DNA of 35,149 bases, from positions 1 through 35,149 of the forward strand of contig JAEZOB010000081.1 of NCBI GenBank assembly GCA_023414355.1, written 5' to 3'. A model generated the notes under the pieces. That model saw nothing but the letters and a program-made list of their open reading frames with translations, had not been told where the DNA came from and searched no databases. Shown here in pieces: positions 16,393 to 24,542 of the stretch. This DNA comes from Bacillota bacterium. Lineage in GTDB: Bacteria > Bacillota > Clostridia > Lachnospirales > Lachnospiraceae. Positions within the stretch are counted from its first letter, which is position 1. Each line of letters opens with the position of its first letter. Made by a program: the position numbers and the translations under genes.

Positions 16393-17763
16393 ATGGCAAC
16401 GACGGCGATCTGGGATGTGAAGGGCAGACTCGATAAGGTCGTCAATTACGCCATGAATCCAGATAAGACCGACTCATCCCTTTATTCGAAAAGCGATTTG
16501 CAGGGGCTTGGAGATGTGATGGATTATACAATGCAAGATCATAAGACAGAGAGGAAGCTGTTTGTCACCGGCCTGAACTGCTATCCTGAAACGGCACGAG
16601 ACCAAATGGTTATTACCAAACGGCGTTTTTGCAAAGAGGATGGAATTATGGCCTTTCACGCATATCAATCCTTCGCAAAGGGAGAAACGACATCGAATAC
16701 TGCGCATGAGGTCGGCGTAAAGCTGGCGCAGGAACTTTGGGAAGAACGATTTGAAGTCATCGTCGCAACACATCTCGACAAAGGACATTTGCATAACCAC
16801 TTCGTGATTAATTCGGTGTCGTTCTTGGATGGAAAGAAGTATAACGACTGCAACGCGTCATATCGGCTGCTTCGGCAGACATCCGATAGATTGTGCATGG
16901 CTTATGGACTATCTGTTGTAGAGAATCCTGAGAGTGGCAGAGCTAGGCACTACGCCGAATGGAAAGCCGAGAACGATGGACAGCGTACATGGCGCAGTGC
17001 CATAAGTGAGGATGTGGATCAGGCTGTTATGGTTTCTATGAGCTTTCAGGCGTTTACCCGCAGCCTGAAGGAAAAGGGTTACGAGGTTGTTACGAGCGGC
17101 AAATATATGAAGGTACGCCCGCAGGGCAAGGAACGGTTTGTACGTCTTCGTTCGCTTGGCGATAATTACACCGAGGAAGCTATAAGGCAGCGGATCCTTC
17201 GTCAAAGGATATCGGAACGACCTCCAAAGCCTACTCCGCCCATTGCTAAACGCGTGAAGGTACGTGGGGATTTCAAGCTCACCCGCGTCACATGCAAGGG
17301 GCTTCGTGCACTTTACTTTTACTATCTATACAAGCTTCGAGAAGCGCAGCGCCAACCGTCAGGTCAGGCGCCTTTTTTATTACGCGAAGACTTGCGTTTG
17401 ATGGATGTCATCACGGAGCAGGCGAAGTTTCTGCATCGGTATGGCATCGACAGCGGGGAGCAGCTAGATGCCTATCGTACGGATACAGAGCAGAGAATTG
17501 CTACTCTGAATGACGAGCGCAAATCTTTGTCGAACGAGATACGCTGCATATCCGTCTCGGAGGAACGCAGGGTACAGCTTGTAACACAGATTAGCACCAT
17601 ATCTAAACAGCTCAAAGCATTGCGGCAGGATGTGAAGCAGTGCAACGCTATTCTGGAACGATCTGAAGTGATTGCGGAGAAACAGGTAAAAATTAAGCAG
17701 CAGAAAAAAGACAATAAAGTACGACATCAGATAATAAAGCACACTGATAAAATTATCTGCTAA
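16393..17763 (+). CDS. MobP-type relaxase/mobilization nuclease
   Basis: 456 aa. The N-terminal 230 residues form a relaxase domain: VVNYAMNPDKT carries a candidate nicking tyrosine, and HLDKGHLHNHFVINS is the metal-binding three-histidine motif, followed by DGKKYNDCNASYRLLR. The C-terminal half is helical and basic, with a coiled coil, as expected for contacts with oriT or the coupling protein. It would nick oriT and stay covalently bound to the transferred strand. All visible catalytic residues are intact, in contrast to the broken helicase and virD4. Backbone sequence stops here and cargo begins. Confidence 0.92.
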   Translation: MATTAIWDVKGRLDKVVNYAMNPDKTDSSLYSKSDLQGLGDVMDYTMQDHKTERKLFVTGLNCYPETARDQMVITKRRFCKEDGIMAFHAYQSFAKGETTSNTAHEVGVKLAQELWEERFEVIVATHLDKGHLHNHFVINSVSFLDGKKYNDCNASYRLLRQTSDRLCMAYGLSVVENPESGRARHYAEWKAENDGQRTWRSAISEDVDQAVMVSMSFQAFTRSLKEKGYEVVTSGKYMKVRPQGKERFVRLRSLGDNYTEEAIRQRILRQRISERPPKPTPPIAKRVKVRGDFKLTRVTCKGLRALYFYYLYKLREAQRQPSGQAPFLLREDLRLMDVITEQAKFLHRYGIDSGEQLDAYRTDTEQRIATLNDERKSLSNEIRCISVSEERRVQLVTQISTISKQLKALRQDVKQCNAILERSEVIAEKQVKIKQQKKDNKVRHQIIKHTDKIIC

Positions 17764-17873
17764 TTACTATAGTCTAACTTAAAATGTTTTGGATTTGTTG
17801 CCTGTCTTTCGGTCTTAATGCTATAATATCGCTCAGGAAAGAAAACACTATTTGGATTTTGTGGAGGCCAGAA

Positions 17874-18449
17874 TTGAAAAAAACGTTGAGAGGAATACGG
17901 GAAATTTGGCTTATAGCGTTATTTATGTTAGCCGGAATCCTTTTAATATCGGTAGGGTCAACGAACGAAGATTTTGCGTTATGGTATGACATTGGTATAG
18001 GTATCGCCTCAAGCGCGTTGGTTGCTATTTTGATCTATCTTACTACGATATTGAAGGAACGCAAACGAACGCTACGTTCCTTTATATATGTACTACAGAG
18101 TTATCTCCGCAATGTGAAATTCGAGATTGATCAGTTAATATTTGAAAGGCTTATTCGAGAATGCGAATGCAAAAATCAGGAGATCGAGTATAATTGGGCA
18201 GAACATGAAGTTTCGACAGCAGTACTGGAAAGGCAATTGAACCAGTTGCCGGTTTTTGAATTGGCGGACATCGCGGAAGACGAACTCGTACAGATATATT
18301 CCGAGATAAGTAATGTGACAAACGTTATACAATGTAATATGCAGGTTGCTTCCCCCAACAGGCTGCGTGAGATGTCTGCTAACATATATAAGCTGAAGAT
18401 AAAGCTCGCAAAATATGAGAACGGCTTTAGTTCCGGCGATATGCTTTAA
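17874..18449 (+). CDS. Two-TM membrane protein of unknown function
   Basis: 191 aa from TTG 17874, chosen because GGAGG sits 6 bp upstream; ATG 17784 has no ribosome site. Two hydrophobic segments (IWLIALFMLAGILLISVG, about residues 10-28, and IGIASSALVAILIYLTTI, about 41-60) are followed by a roughly 130-aa soluble helical region rich in Glu, Leu and Arg. I do not recognise a family. The two-TM plus helical cytosolic domain layout recalls small membrane effectors. It lies between the relaxase and the end of the convergent ubiquitin-like operon, at the start of the cargo block. Confidence 0.6.
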   Translation: MKKTLRGIREIWLIALFMLAGILLISVGSTNEDFALWYDIGIGIASSALVAILIYLTTILKERKRTLRSFIYVLQSYLRNVKFEIDQLIFERLIRECECKNQEIEYNWAEHEVSTAVLERQLNQLPVFELADIAEDELVQIYSEISNVTNVIQCNMQVASPNRLREMSANIYKLKIKLAKYENGFSSGDML

Positions 18450-18549
18450 ATAACGGTATTATGGTATTGCAGAATGTTTGTTCTCCTATAATAGTATCAA
18501 CGAATTACTAAAGTAATGGGGAGTATATAAGAGTTAAAGTTTCAAGCAT

Positions 18550-18581
18550 AAAAAAAGTGGGGCTTTTTATATGAGCCCCAC
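18550..18581 (-). terminator. Terminator of the ubiquitin-like operon
   Basis: GTGGGGCT at 18557-18564 pairs perfectly with AGCCCCAC at 18574-18581. On the minus strand the stem is followed by seven T residues, right after the DUF6527 stop codon. Confidence 0.85.
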
Positions 18582-18587
18582 AAAAGC

Positions 18588-18929
18588 TTAGCACCAGTGG
18601 ATTTTGTTTTTCTTAAAGTAAAAATGACTTTTACACCCTTGTTTCCGCCAAATTGATGGATTAAAGGATATTGTACCAGTCAGATGCCACCTGAGTGACC
18701 AACATGGTCTTGATGATGTATTCAGATTTAATTCAACTCTTCTGCCACACCCACATGGACATAGAAACATGGCATATTGCGGGTTTAATGTAGTTCCAAT
18801 AATGTAAATTACCCCGTTTTGAATATCGTCAGGGATATCATCAATAACTCTGATACTATAACCGCGCGTGAAGAATGGGATGATATTTTTTAGTTTGTTC
18901 GAAATAATGCAGACAAATGCTTTTATCAT
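18588..18929 (-). CDS. DUF6527 family protein
   Basis: 113 aa with the family features in order: CPCGCGRRVELNL (a compact cysteine cluster, probably zinc-binding, about residues 57-69), a Trp-rich middle (RPCWSLRWHLTGTISFNPSIW) and a C-terminal GCKSHFYFKKNKIHWC. DUF6527 genes often accompany bacterial ubiquitin-like conjugation genes, but the biochemical role is not established to my knowledge. Its ATG overlaps the E1 stop codon (ATGA), so it is translationally coupled as the last gene of the operon. Possible roles, by inference, are adaptor, peptidase or effector. Confidence 0.8.
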   Translation of the reverse strand: MIKAFVCIISNKLKNIIPFFTRGYSIRVIDDIPDDIQNGVIYIIGTTLNPQYAMFLCPCGCGRRVELNLNTSSRPCWSLRWHLTGTISFNPSIWRKQGCKSHFYFKKNKIHWC

Positions 18930-20236
18930 TTTTCAGTATCTCCTAGAACGGGCATGTTAAGAAGGGGCGAACAGTCTCCAATTCCAATATACTTAATATA
19001 GCTTTTATCTGAAGGGGATGGAGACTCTGAGCAAAAACGCATATTAACCAAATCAATCCAGATGGTTTCGTAATGTTCATTGGAATCGTCTCTGTAAGGG
19101 TGAATACGAGCTAGAAAGTCATTGACACCGAGACTTGCGGTTAACATGTTTACACTAATAACTGCTGGGCTGCCTTCTTGTGCACCTTGGATATATTTTT
19201 CTTTAAGTCGATTAGCGTACTCTAGGGGATTGTCACGTTTTAAGCTTGTAGAATTTAACTGATCAAGCGTATAAGCTTTTCGACTTAATAAAGTTGATTC
19301 CCCCGGGATGACATAGCGCACAACACCAGTAATTTCAGAGATACCGCCTTTTCCGTCAGCTGTTAATGAGACACCAAGATCAAAATATGGAATACAATAA
19401 AATGTACTAATACGATTTAGTTGATGTCTACCATCAACCGAATCCAAACATCCGAATAGGATATCACATTGTGAAAGAGCCCTTACGGTTTGAGGCTCTA
19501 AAATGACGGTATCTATTGCAATAACATCGGTTGGCAACCCACTTGCTTGATAAACCCGTTGAACCATTTTCGCTTTATTTACAGCTTTTTGGGCGTCTTG
19601 TGAAGTAGAATTTAATATTCGCCCAAGATTACGCCTTTCAACAACGTCGTTATCAACCAGGACAAGCCTCTTAACCCCTAACCGCAACAATTGCTCAGCT
19701 ACTATGCTACCTGTCCCGGATACTCCTGCAATCCCAATGGTTAGCTTAGACAGGTTTTCAGCTGTTCCAGTTCCAAATGCCTGTGCAGTTCGTTCGCGGA
19801 GTTGTCCTGATAAATCAATATGCTTTTTATCATTGAAAATGAAATGAAGATCATGACCTACAATACAACAATTATCAAAAGGTTCTAATTGATCTTGATC
19901 ATTTGAGTAATAGACAGATAATGAATCTTGGTTGATAGTAGCCCATAGAATGTCTGCATTAGAACGAAACAATCCATGCAATCTATCCTCATTATTAACA
20001 AAGATGCAATAACAATCCCCATTTTTTTGTGTAGGTGAGAATTGAGCGATTTTTTCTATAGGCCATACCTCAGGGGTGCCTTTAATACACCAAGATTTAT
20101 GTTCAACGCTATGTGACCATTCTGCTTTGCCTTTTCCGCAGTCGGCAATAACGAAGCATTCTTTTTCATCAGTGGCCAAGAGGCCACCGATGAAATCAAA
20201 TTGTTTTTGGGTTAATCGAAAAGAATACTCTGTCAT
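18926..20236 (-). CDS. ThiF/E1-like ubiquitin-activating protein
   Basis: 436 aa from ATG 20236, which overlaps the E2 stop (ATGA); the 12-residue longer frame is rejected. Residues about 165-300 are an E1 adenylation domain: glycine loop GVSGTG (171-176), LVLVDNDVVERRNLGR (D195, D197, R201, N203) and CLDSVDGRHQLNR. It should adenylate the C-terminus of the Ubl encoded at the operon start. The first 150 residues sit where related operons carry a JAB deubiquitinase domain, but the zinc motif HxHPx(7)SxxD is not visible (NEDRLHGLFRSNADILW instead), so any such domain would be inactive. C281 (TFYCIPYF) is one candidate thioester cysteine. Confidence 0.88.
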   Translation of the reverse strand: MTEYSFRLTQKQFDFIGGLLATDEKECFVIADCGKGKAEWSHSVEHKSWCIKGTPEVWPIEKIAQFSPTQKNGDCYCIFVNNEDRLHGLFRSNADILWATINQDSLSVYYSNDQDQLEPFDNCCIVGHDLHFIFNDKKHIDLSGQLRERTAQAFGTGTAENLSKLTIGIAGVSGTGSIVAEQLLRLGVKRLVLVDNDVVERRNLGRILNSTSQDAQKAVNKAKMVQRVYQASGLPTDVIAIDTVILEPQTVRALSQCDILFGCLDSVDGRHQLNRISTFYCIPYFDLGVSLTADGKGGISEITGVVRYVIPGESTLLSRKAYTLDQLNSTSLKRDNPLEYANRLKEKYIQGAQEGSPAVISVNMLTASLGVNDFLARIHPYRDDSNEHYETIWIDLVNMRFCSESPSPSDKSYIKYIGIGDCSPLLNMPVLGDTEK

Positions 20237-20649
20237 GCAACCACCTGTCCTTCTAAAGCGCGGTCGAGCCAATCGCGAATTGCCATAATATGAGTTGCAA
20301 TATTACTCTCATCTGGAATCCATGGATTCTGACTCGAATAATGCCGAGACCAACGCTGAAAGGATTTCCCGTCAATAATCATTGAACTATCGGTTTGTCT
20401 AATAACTTGTCCATCTTTTCTATGAATATATGGGAAAAAATATGCCATATCCAACGGTTGAGATGGATAGTTAGCCGGTATAGAAATGGCCACTGTACAT
20501 TCGTGGATCGTATATCCCGCGGGTATCTTAAAATTGTTTAGAAGAAGCCATCTCTGACAACCATTCAATATCGATTCCCACCCAGGATGATTTACGTTTA
20601 GATATTCAGTATCCTCATTTCCAAACAAAAATTCACGTCGGAGAGCCAT
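20233..20649 (-). CDS. E2-like ubiquitin-conjugating protein (Prok-E2_E-like)
   Basis: 138 aa. The core AISIPANYPSQPLDMAYFFP resembles the YPxxP turn of E2 folds, followed by SFQRWSRHYSSQNPW and a helix with DESNIATHIMAIRDWL, as in bacterial E2-like proteins of multiubiquitin operons. The only cysteines, C31 and C51, lie before the YPxxP turn; there is none in the usual E2 active-site position. Catalysis may use another residue, or the protein may be a scaffold. It starts 3 bp after the Ubl stop with GGAGGG upstream, and its stop overlaps the E1 start. Confidence 0.75.
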   Translation of the reverse strand: MALRREFLFGNEDTEYLNVNHPGWESILNGCQRWLLLNNFKIPAGYTIHECTVAISIPANYPSQPLDMAYFFPYIHRKDGQVIRQTDSSMIIDGKSFQRWSRHYSSQNPWIPDESNIATHIMAIRDWLDRALEGQVVA

Positions 20650-20652
20650 GTT

Positions 20653-20973
20653 TTAACCCTCCGTCTGATCGCGAGTAATATAGACGAATTTCTCTACCCC
20701 GGATTTTGACAAATCCACTGACTTATCTAATCCCACTTCCTCATATTTTCCGCCTTTGAGCTTCACGTCCAGCTTATACTTCTCTGGAGGAATTAGACCC
20801 GCAATTTCACAGATCTGTCGACCGGTCACAATTCGTTCCGTGGTTTCGAACATCTGGTTCTTAACCATGAATTTATAAAGTTCATGAGGTGACGGACGAT
20901 CAGGGTTGCTATTATTGCCATGTTGATTCTCTGTGCTGGCTCCAGCGGAATTATCCTTGTTAATGTTAGACAT
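20653..20973 (-). CDS. Single-domain multiubiquitin-family Ubl protein
   Basis: 106 aa. A disordered Asn/Ser-rich N-terminus of about 30 residues is followed by one beta-grasp domain of the multiubiquitin family (YKFMVKNQMFETTERIVTG, CEIAGLIPPEKYKLDVKLKG, KFVYITRDQTEG). The C-terminus ends in a single exposed glycine, suitable for activation by the E1 without prior cleavage. Many relatives carry tandem repeats; this one has a single unit. It is the first gene of the four-gene operon (Ubl, E2, E1, DUF6527) and has AGAGGT 7-8 bp before its ATG. Confidence 0.82.
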   Translation of the reverse strand: MSNINKDNSAGASTENQHGNNSNPDRPSPHELYKFMVKNQMFETTERIVTGRQICEIAGLIPPEKYKLDVKLKGGKYEEVGLDKSVDLSKSGVEKFVYITRDQTEG

Positions 20974-21026
20974 AATACTTACCTCTTTCTTAAGTAAAGA
21001 TTATGCGGTTATCCTAACATTCCCAC

Positions 21027-21055
21027 TTGAAATTTGGTTATACTCAAGCTATAAT
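21027..21055 (+). promoter_or_regulatory. Strong sigma-A promoter for the small RNA
   Basis: TTGAAA at 21027-21032, exactly 17 bp, then a perfect TATAAT at 21050-21055. It points away from the Ubl operon and has no open reading frame behind it before the terminator ending near 21197. Confidence 0.75.
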
Positions 21056-21061
21056 ACAAAT

Positions 21062-21197
21062 GAAACACACTTATAGTATGAGTAAGGGTGTGGTAGCCCT
21101 GAAATTACAAGTGGAAACGTCTGACCACTGAACCACACTAACAATGGTCACATTTTGTCGGCAGAGAGAGGACTTATCGGTTCTCTCTTTTATTTTA
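21062..21197 (+). ncRNA. Candidate structured small RNA with own promoter and terminator
   Basis: About 136 nt between a consensus promoter and an intrinsic terminator (AGAGAGA 21163-21169 with TCTCTCT 21182-21188, then a T-rich tail). A first hairpin is GTAAGGG (21082-21088) with CCC (21097-21099) and TTAC (21105-21108). Its loop, GTGTGGT (21088-21094), is perfectly complementary to ACCACAC (21132-21138), giving a possible pseudoknot. GTGG/CCAC (21111-21114, 21125-21128) and TGACCA/TGGTCA (21122-21127, 21145-21150) are alternative stems. No plausible protein is encoded. I do not recognise the family. It lies between the ubiquitin-like operon and the XRE/ImmA gene. Confidence 0.65.
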
Positions 21198-21384
21198 TAC
21201 ATTCCACGGGTCGGCCCCCCCTTTCATGCCCTGTAACGGTGGTAGACATTACATGGCCTTTTAAATCAATTTCATTTTAGAGTAACAGCAAATACATGTC
21301 AATAGAAATTGTAAAAAAATTTGACCCTATCCTAAAATGAAGCTTAATTTTGAGTGGAAAGTGTAAAAAATATTTACTTAAATC

Positions 21385-21412
21385 TTGACTATTTATGCAC
21401 TTAGTATATAAT
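21385..21412 (+). promoter_or_regulatory. Promoter of the XRE/ImmA gene
   Basis: TTGACT at 21385-21390 and TATAAT at 21407-21412 with 16-bp spacing, about 45 bp before the TTG start. The preceding 21198-21384 contains an imperfect hairpin (CCCTGTAA near 21229, TTACATGG near 21252) but no gene. Confidence 0.65.
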
Positions 21413-21455
21413 AAAAACAACAATTATCTATATATTTAAATTGGAGGTATTTTGC

Positions 21456-22712
21456 TTGGATACTAATAGAGCCATTGCTACAAATATTCTCCGCCTATTA
21501 GATGAAAGAAACATTCCTGCAACCGATCTAGCACAACACTTAGGAGTAACAAGACAAACCCTTACAAATTATCTCAAAGGTATTTCTATTGTTGATAGCG
21601 TTAAACTTGTGCAAATTGCATCTTTTTTTAACGTATCTCTTGATGAACTTATAAATGAAAAGAGCGAGCAAGTTCCAGCAATACTTTTCAGATCAGTACT
21701 TAACTACGAAGTTGCTACTGACGATTTTTCAGACTCGATTTTAGAATATATAAATAGATACGTCGAGTTGGCTAAATCAATTAATAGAAATATATGCTTT
21801 ATTCCTGAACAGTACAATCTTTCAGTACAATATCAAGGAAGTTTAATTAATGTTAATTATGAGTGTTCAGATTATTCTGCACCAAAACTAGTTCTGGATG
21901 AAGAATTAGAGGTGGAAATAGAACGTATTGCGGATGAACAAAGACGTCTTATTGGTATGGAGGATAAAGGAGCTTTATCTATAATCTCTGCTCTAACTCA
22001 AAGAGGAATCAATATCTTCTTTAAGGATTTTTGCACCTCAGACATCTCTGGTCTTTCTGTATGTGATGACACGCGTGGATGTTATATATTTATAAATGAT
22101 AATGCGGAAATTTCTGTTGAGCGTAAACTTTTTACAATCGCCCATGAGTATGCGCATATTATTCTACATCGACCACTCTATAAACGTAGAATAAAACAAT
22201 ACTTAAGTTCAAGCAAAAAAAAGAATTTACTTGATTCTATGGCGGATTGCTTTGCTGGCTATTTCCTTTGTCCTCGTAAGCTTTTATTGCTTTACAATTC
22301 AACGCTTCAAAACTTTAATTCATTAACAGAACTATTTCCAGTTAAGAAGGATTTACAGATAAGTTTATCTTCTTTAATGATGGGAATGAAAAGATATGGT
22401 TATATAAATTATGCAACATTGTCCTCTTATTTTGCTTATCTAAAAAAGAATGGAATTGATAAAATCGAATTAGAGCCAATAAGTAACGATGAAACTTTTC
22501 AAAAAAAATATGAATTAGCGAAAACTGCTGCAATAATAAAAATGCTGAAAACTGCATTCTATAGAGATATTTTAAAAATAGAAGATTTTAAGTTTTTTAT
22601 CAATCTTCCTGATCAGCGGGCAGAAGAATATCTAAAAGAATGGCAAAGCGAAAAAAGTAATGGTGAAAAAGTATCTGCACGTTTTGGTGATTTAATTGTT
22701 AAGCAACAATAA
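21456..22712 (+). CDS. XRE-family regulator with ImmA/IrrE metallopeptidase domain
   Basis: 418 aa. Residues about 1-65 are a Cro/CI helix-turn-helix (TDLAQHLGVTRQTLTNYLKG). From about residue 135 there is an ImmA/IrrE peptidase domain with FTIAHEYAHIILH (H230-E231, H234). Such fusions cut or inactivate partner repressors in response to DNA damage or infection. The start is TTG 21456, 7 bp after TTGGAGGT; TTG 21441 lies inside that ribosome site. It faces away from the ubiquitin-like operon and is separated from it by the small RNA, so it is a likely regulator of one or both. Confidence 0.88.
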   Translation: MDTNRAIATNILRLLDERNIPATDLAQHLGVTRQTLTNYLKGISIVDSVKLVQIASFFNVSLDELINEKSEQVPAILFRSVLNYEVATDDFSDSILEYINRYVELAKSINRNICFIPEQYNLSVQYQGSLINVNYECSDYSAPKLVLDEELEVEIERIADEQRRLIGMEDKGALSIISALTQRGINIFFKDFCTSDISGLSVCDDTRGCYIFINDNAEISVERKLFTIAHEYAHIILHRPLYKRRIKQYLSSSKKKNLLDSMADCFAGYFLCPRKLLLLYNSTLQNFNSLTELFPVKKDLQISLSSLMMGMKRYGYINYATLSSYFAYLKKNGIDKIELEPISNDETFQKKYELAKTAAIIKMLKTAFYRDILKIEDFKFFINLPDQRAEEYLKEWQSEKSNGEKVSARFGDLIVKQQ

Positions 22713-22732
22713 TTCTATAATTGGTTTGGTAA

Positions 22733-22763
22733 ACCATCGGAGTAAATCTTCGGTGGTTTTTTA
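22733..22763 (+). terminator. Terminator of the XRE/ImmA gene
   Basis: ACCATCG at 22733-22739 pairs with CGGTGGT at 22751-22757 and is followed by TTTTTT. Confidence 0.75.
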
Positions 22764-22816
22764 ACTGCTCAATACCCTTATTTTTTAGTACCATTTAAAT
22801 TAAAATCTAACAAATC

Positions 22817-22847
22817 AGACTATTCCTTTCGGGGAATGTCTTTTTTT
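22817..22847 (+). terminator. Terminator or attenuator before pcfB
   Basis: AGAC-T-ATTCC pairs with GGAAT-GTCT (ending at 22841) and is followed by a seven-T run. It ends about 10 bp before the pcfB ribosome site, so transcripts from upstream would stop immediately ahead of the transfer genes unless an antitermination step operates. Confidence 0.65.
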
Positions 22848-22871
22848 ATTCTAAGAATAGGAGGAAAACAT

Positions 22872-23660
22872 ATGACCCAAACAGGAGATGCGGCAGAACA
22901 AGTCGTCAGTATGGCGACTAATCTGACTGTGAAAGGAATTGAGGTGGCAACCAATCTCGCAGGCAAAGCAGCATTGTCGCTCGCAACATTCCTCATTGCC
23001 GCATTGAAAGACCAAAAGCGCACCAAGGGCAAGACGAGGATGCAGGCGTTCAACGGCAAGCCGACCAAGGTGTTCGTTATCAAGACGAGCGAACTCAGAC
23101 GCTTTGCGGAAGAAGCGCGCAAATACGGCGTTCTGTATGCCGCCGTGCTGAACCGCAAGCAGCAGGACGGGCTATGCGATATCGTGGTGAATGCCAACGA
23201 TGCCGCCAAGGTCAACCGCATCGCGGAACGATTTGCGCTTTCCACGGTGGATGTTGAGAAAATACGTGAGGACATTAAGAAAGCACGGGAAACCAAGGCA
23301 AAGCAGCCGGAAGCTGAGAAGGAGCGCACGGCCCCACCGTCTGAAAAGACCAGACACACCATGGACGAGAGCATGCTGGACGAGCTGCTGAACGGCCCAA
23401 AGAAAACGGAGCACAAGCAGCCCACGGACATGTCAAACCCTACGAAGGCGGGGACGGAAAAATCGACTCCGTTCGCGCCTTTCTCAAAAATCAAAGGAGA
23501 TACCGCTGAGCCTGAGCGCCCGTCTGTGCGTCGTCAGATCAAAGAGATCAGGAATGGGCGACAGCAAAAGAGTGCTCCTGCCAAAGACAAGACGCGGCAG
23601 ACCATCCATCAGCAGCCTGCACGAAGCAGCAAAAATAAGAATTCATTGAAAGGTAGGTAA
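22872..23660 (+). CDS. PcfB family protein (DUF3801)
   Basis: 262 aa from ATG 22872, preceded by AGGAGG; a longer frame from 22836 overlaps the attenuator and is rejected. The first 150 residues match PcfB/DUF3801 (VFVIKTSELRRFAEEARKYGVLYAAVL, IVVNANDAAKVNRIAERFAL). The tail is long, basic and probably disordered. PcfB-like proteins of Gram-positive conjugation systems are relaxosome or coupling accessories, consistent with a position upstream of virD4. It opens the transfer operon that continues to the VirB6-like gene. Confidence 0.82.
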   Translation: MTQTGDAAEQVVSMATNLTVKGIEVATNLAGKAALSLATFLIAALKDQKRTKGKTRMQAFNGKPTKVFVIKTSELRRFAEEARKYGVLYAAVLNRKQQDGLCDIVVNANDAAKVNRIAERFALSTVDVEKIREDIKKARETKAKQPEAEKERTAPPSEKTRHTMDESMLDELLNGPKKTEHKQPTDMSNPTKAGTEKSTPFAPFSKIKGDTAEPERPSVRRQIKEIRNGRQQKSAPAKDKTRQTIHQQPARSSKNKNSLKGR

Positions 23661-23666
23661 AACCAC

Positions 23667-24542
23667 ATGGAGAACTTCGACAGTTTATTTGAGAACCAAA
23701 GCTCAGGATTCAACAATGACCAGCTGTTTGATAAGGAAGTCTGGGCACAGCGCAAGCAGGCGGAGCGCGCAAAGCTATACGAGGCCATTGACGGCATGAC
23801 GGATTTAACCTTTTCCAGCGCCAAGACTCTTTCCGACTATCTCGGTATGCAGTCACGACTCGGCAGGACAAGTGTGGCCAATACCCTGCTGGTGTTGGCT
23901 CAGAAGCCGGATGCCACATACGTCATGAGCTTCGACGACTGGCACCAGCGCGGGCGTTCCGTCAAACGCTACGAAAAAGCCCTAATGGTGATGGAAGCCA
24001 ACGGCGAGTATCAACGCGAAGACGGCACAACGGGAACCAGCTTCGATGTAAAGCGTGTTTTCGATGTCTCGCAAACGCAAGGCAAGCCGATGCGCGAGCG
24101 TGAACAAGCATCCATTCGCTCAAAGCTAAAGGCGCTGGTGACGGATACGCCCGTTCCCATCAATGTGTCCGATTCGGTTTCACAGGAGATCGGGGCGCTG
24201 TATTCGGATAAGGATAACACAGTCTATGTCGCCCGCAACATGGATGGCGAGTCTCTGTTTGCCCATATCGCCTGCGAGCTGGCTCACGCCGAAAACACAA
24301 CCGACGAGCCGTCCCGCGATGCCTTTATATCAAGCAGTGCGGCAGACATTGTTTGCCGCAGATATGGCATTACATATGCTGCGTCGAACGAACAGATTCC
24401 CGACTACGTGGCGAGACTGGATACCGCCAGCAAACGTGCGATGCTCGGGCGTGTCCGCGAAGCCGCCTGCGATATCATGGAGCGCGTGGACAGGAACCTG
24501 TACGCCGAGCGGCAGCAGCAGAAAAACCAGCCGGAGAGGTGA
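23667..24542 (+). CDS. ArdC-like protein with altered zinc-peptidase motif
   Basis: 291 aa. The N-terminal half resembles the ArdC ssDNA-binding domain (SDYLGMQSRLGRTSVANTLLV, ATYVMSFDDWHQRGRSVKRYEKA). The C-terminal half resembles the associated metallopeptidase-like domain, but the expected HELAH reads CELAH (C203, E204, H207), so protease activity is doubtful. ArdC proteins protect incoming DNA from restriction. It starts 6 bp after the pcfB stop, and its own stop overlaps the next ATG. Confidence 0.65.
   Translation: MENFDSLFENQSSGFNNDQLFDKEVWAQRKQAERAKLYEAIDGMTDLTFSSAKTLSDYLGMQSRLGRTSVANTLLVLAQKPDATYVMSFDDWHQRGRSVKRYEKALMVMEANGEYQREDGTTGTSFDVKRVFDVSQTQGKPMREREQASIRSKLKALVTDTPVPINVSDSVSQEIGALYSDKDNTVYVARNMDGESLFAHIACELAHAENTTDEPSRDAFISSSAADIVCRRYGITYAASNEQIPDYVARLDTASKRAMLGRVREAACDIMERVDRNLYAERQQQKNQPER

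Noticed and set aside
21062..21197. Retron msr-msd or type III toxin-antitoxin RNA
   Set aside because: No reverse transcriptase gene is nearby, and there is no short tandem repeat array with an adjacent RNase toxin.
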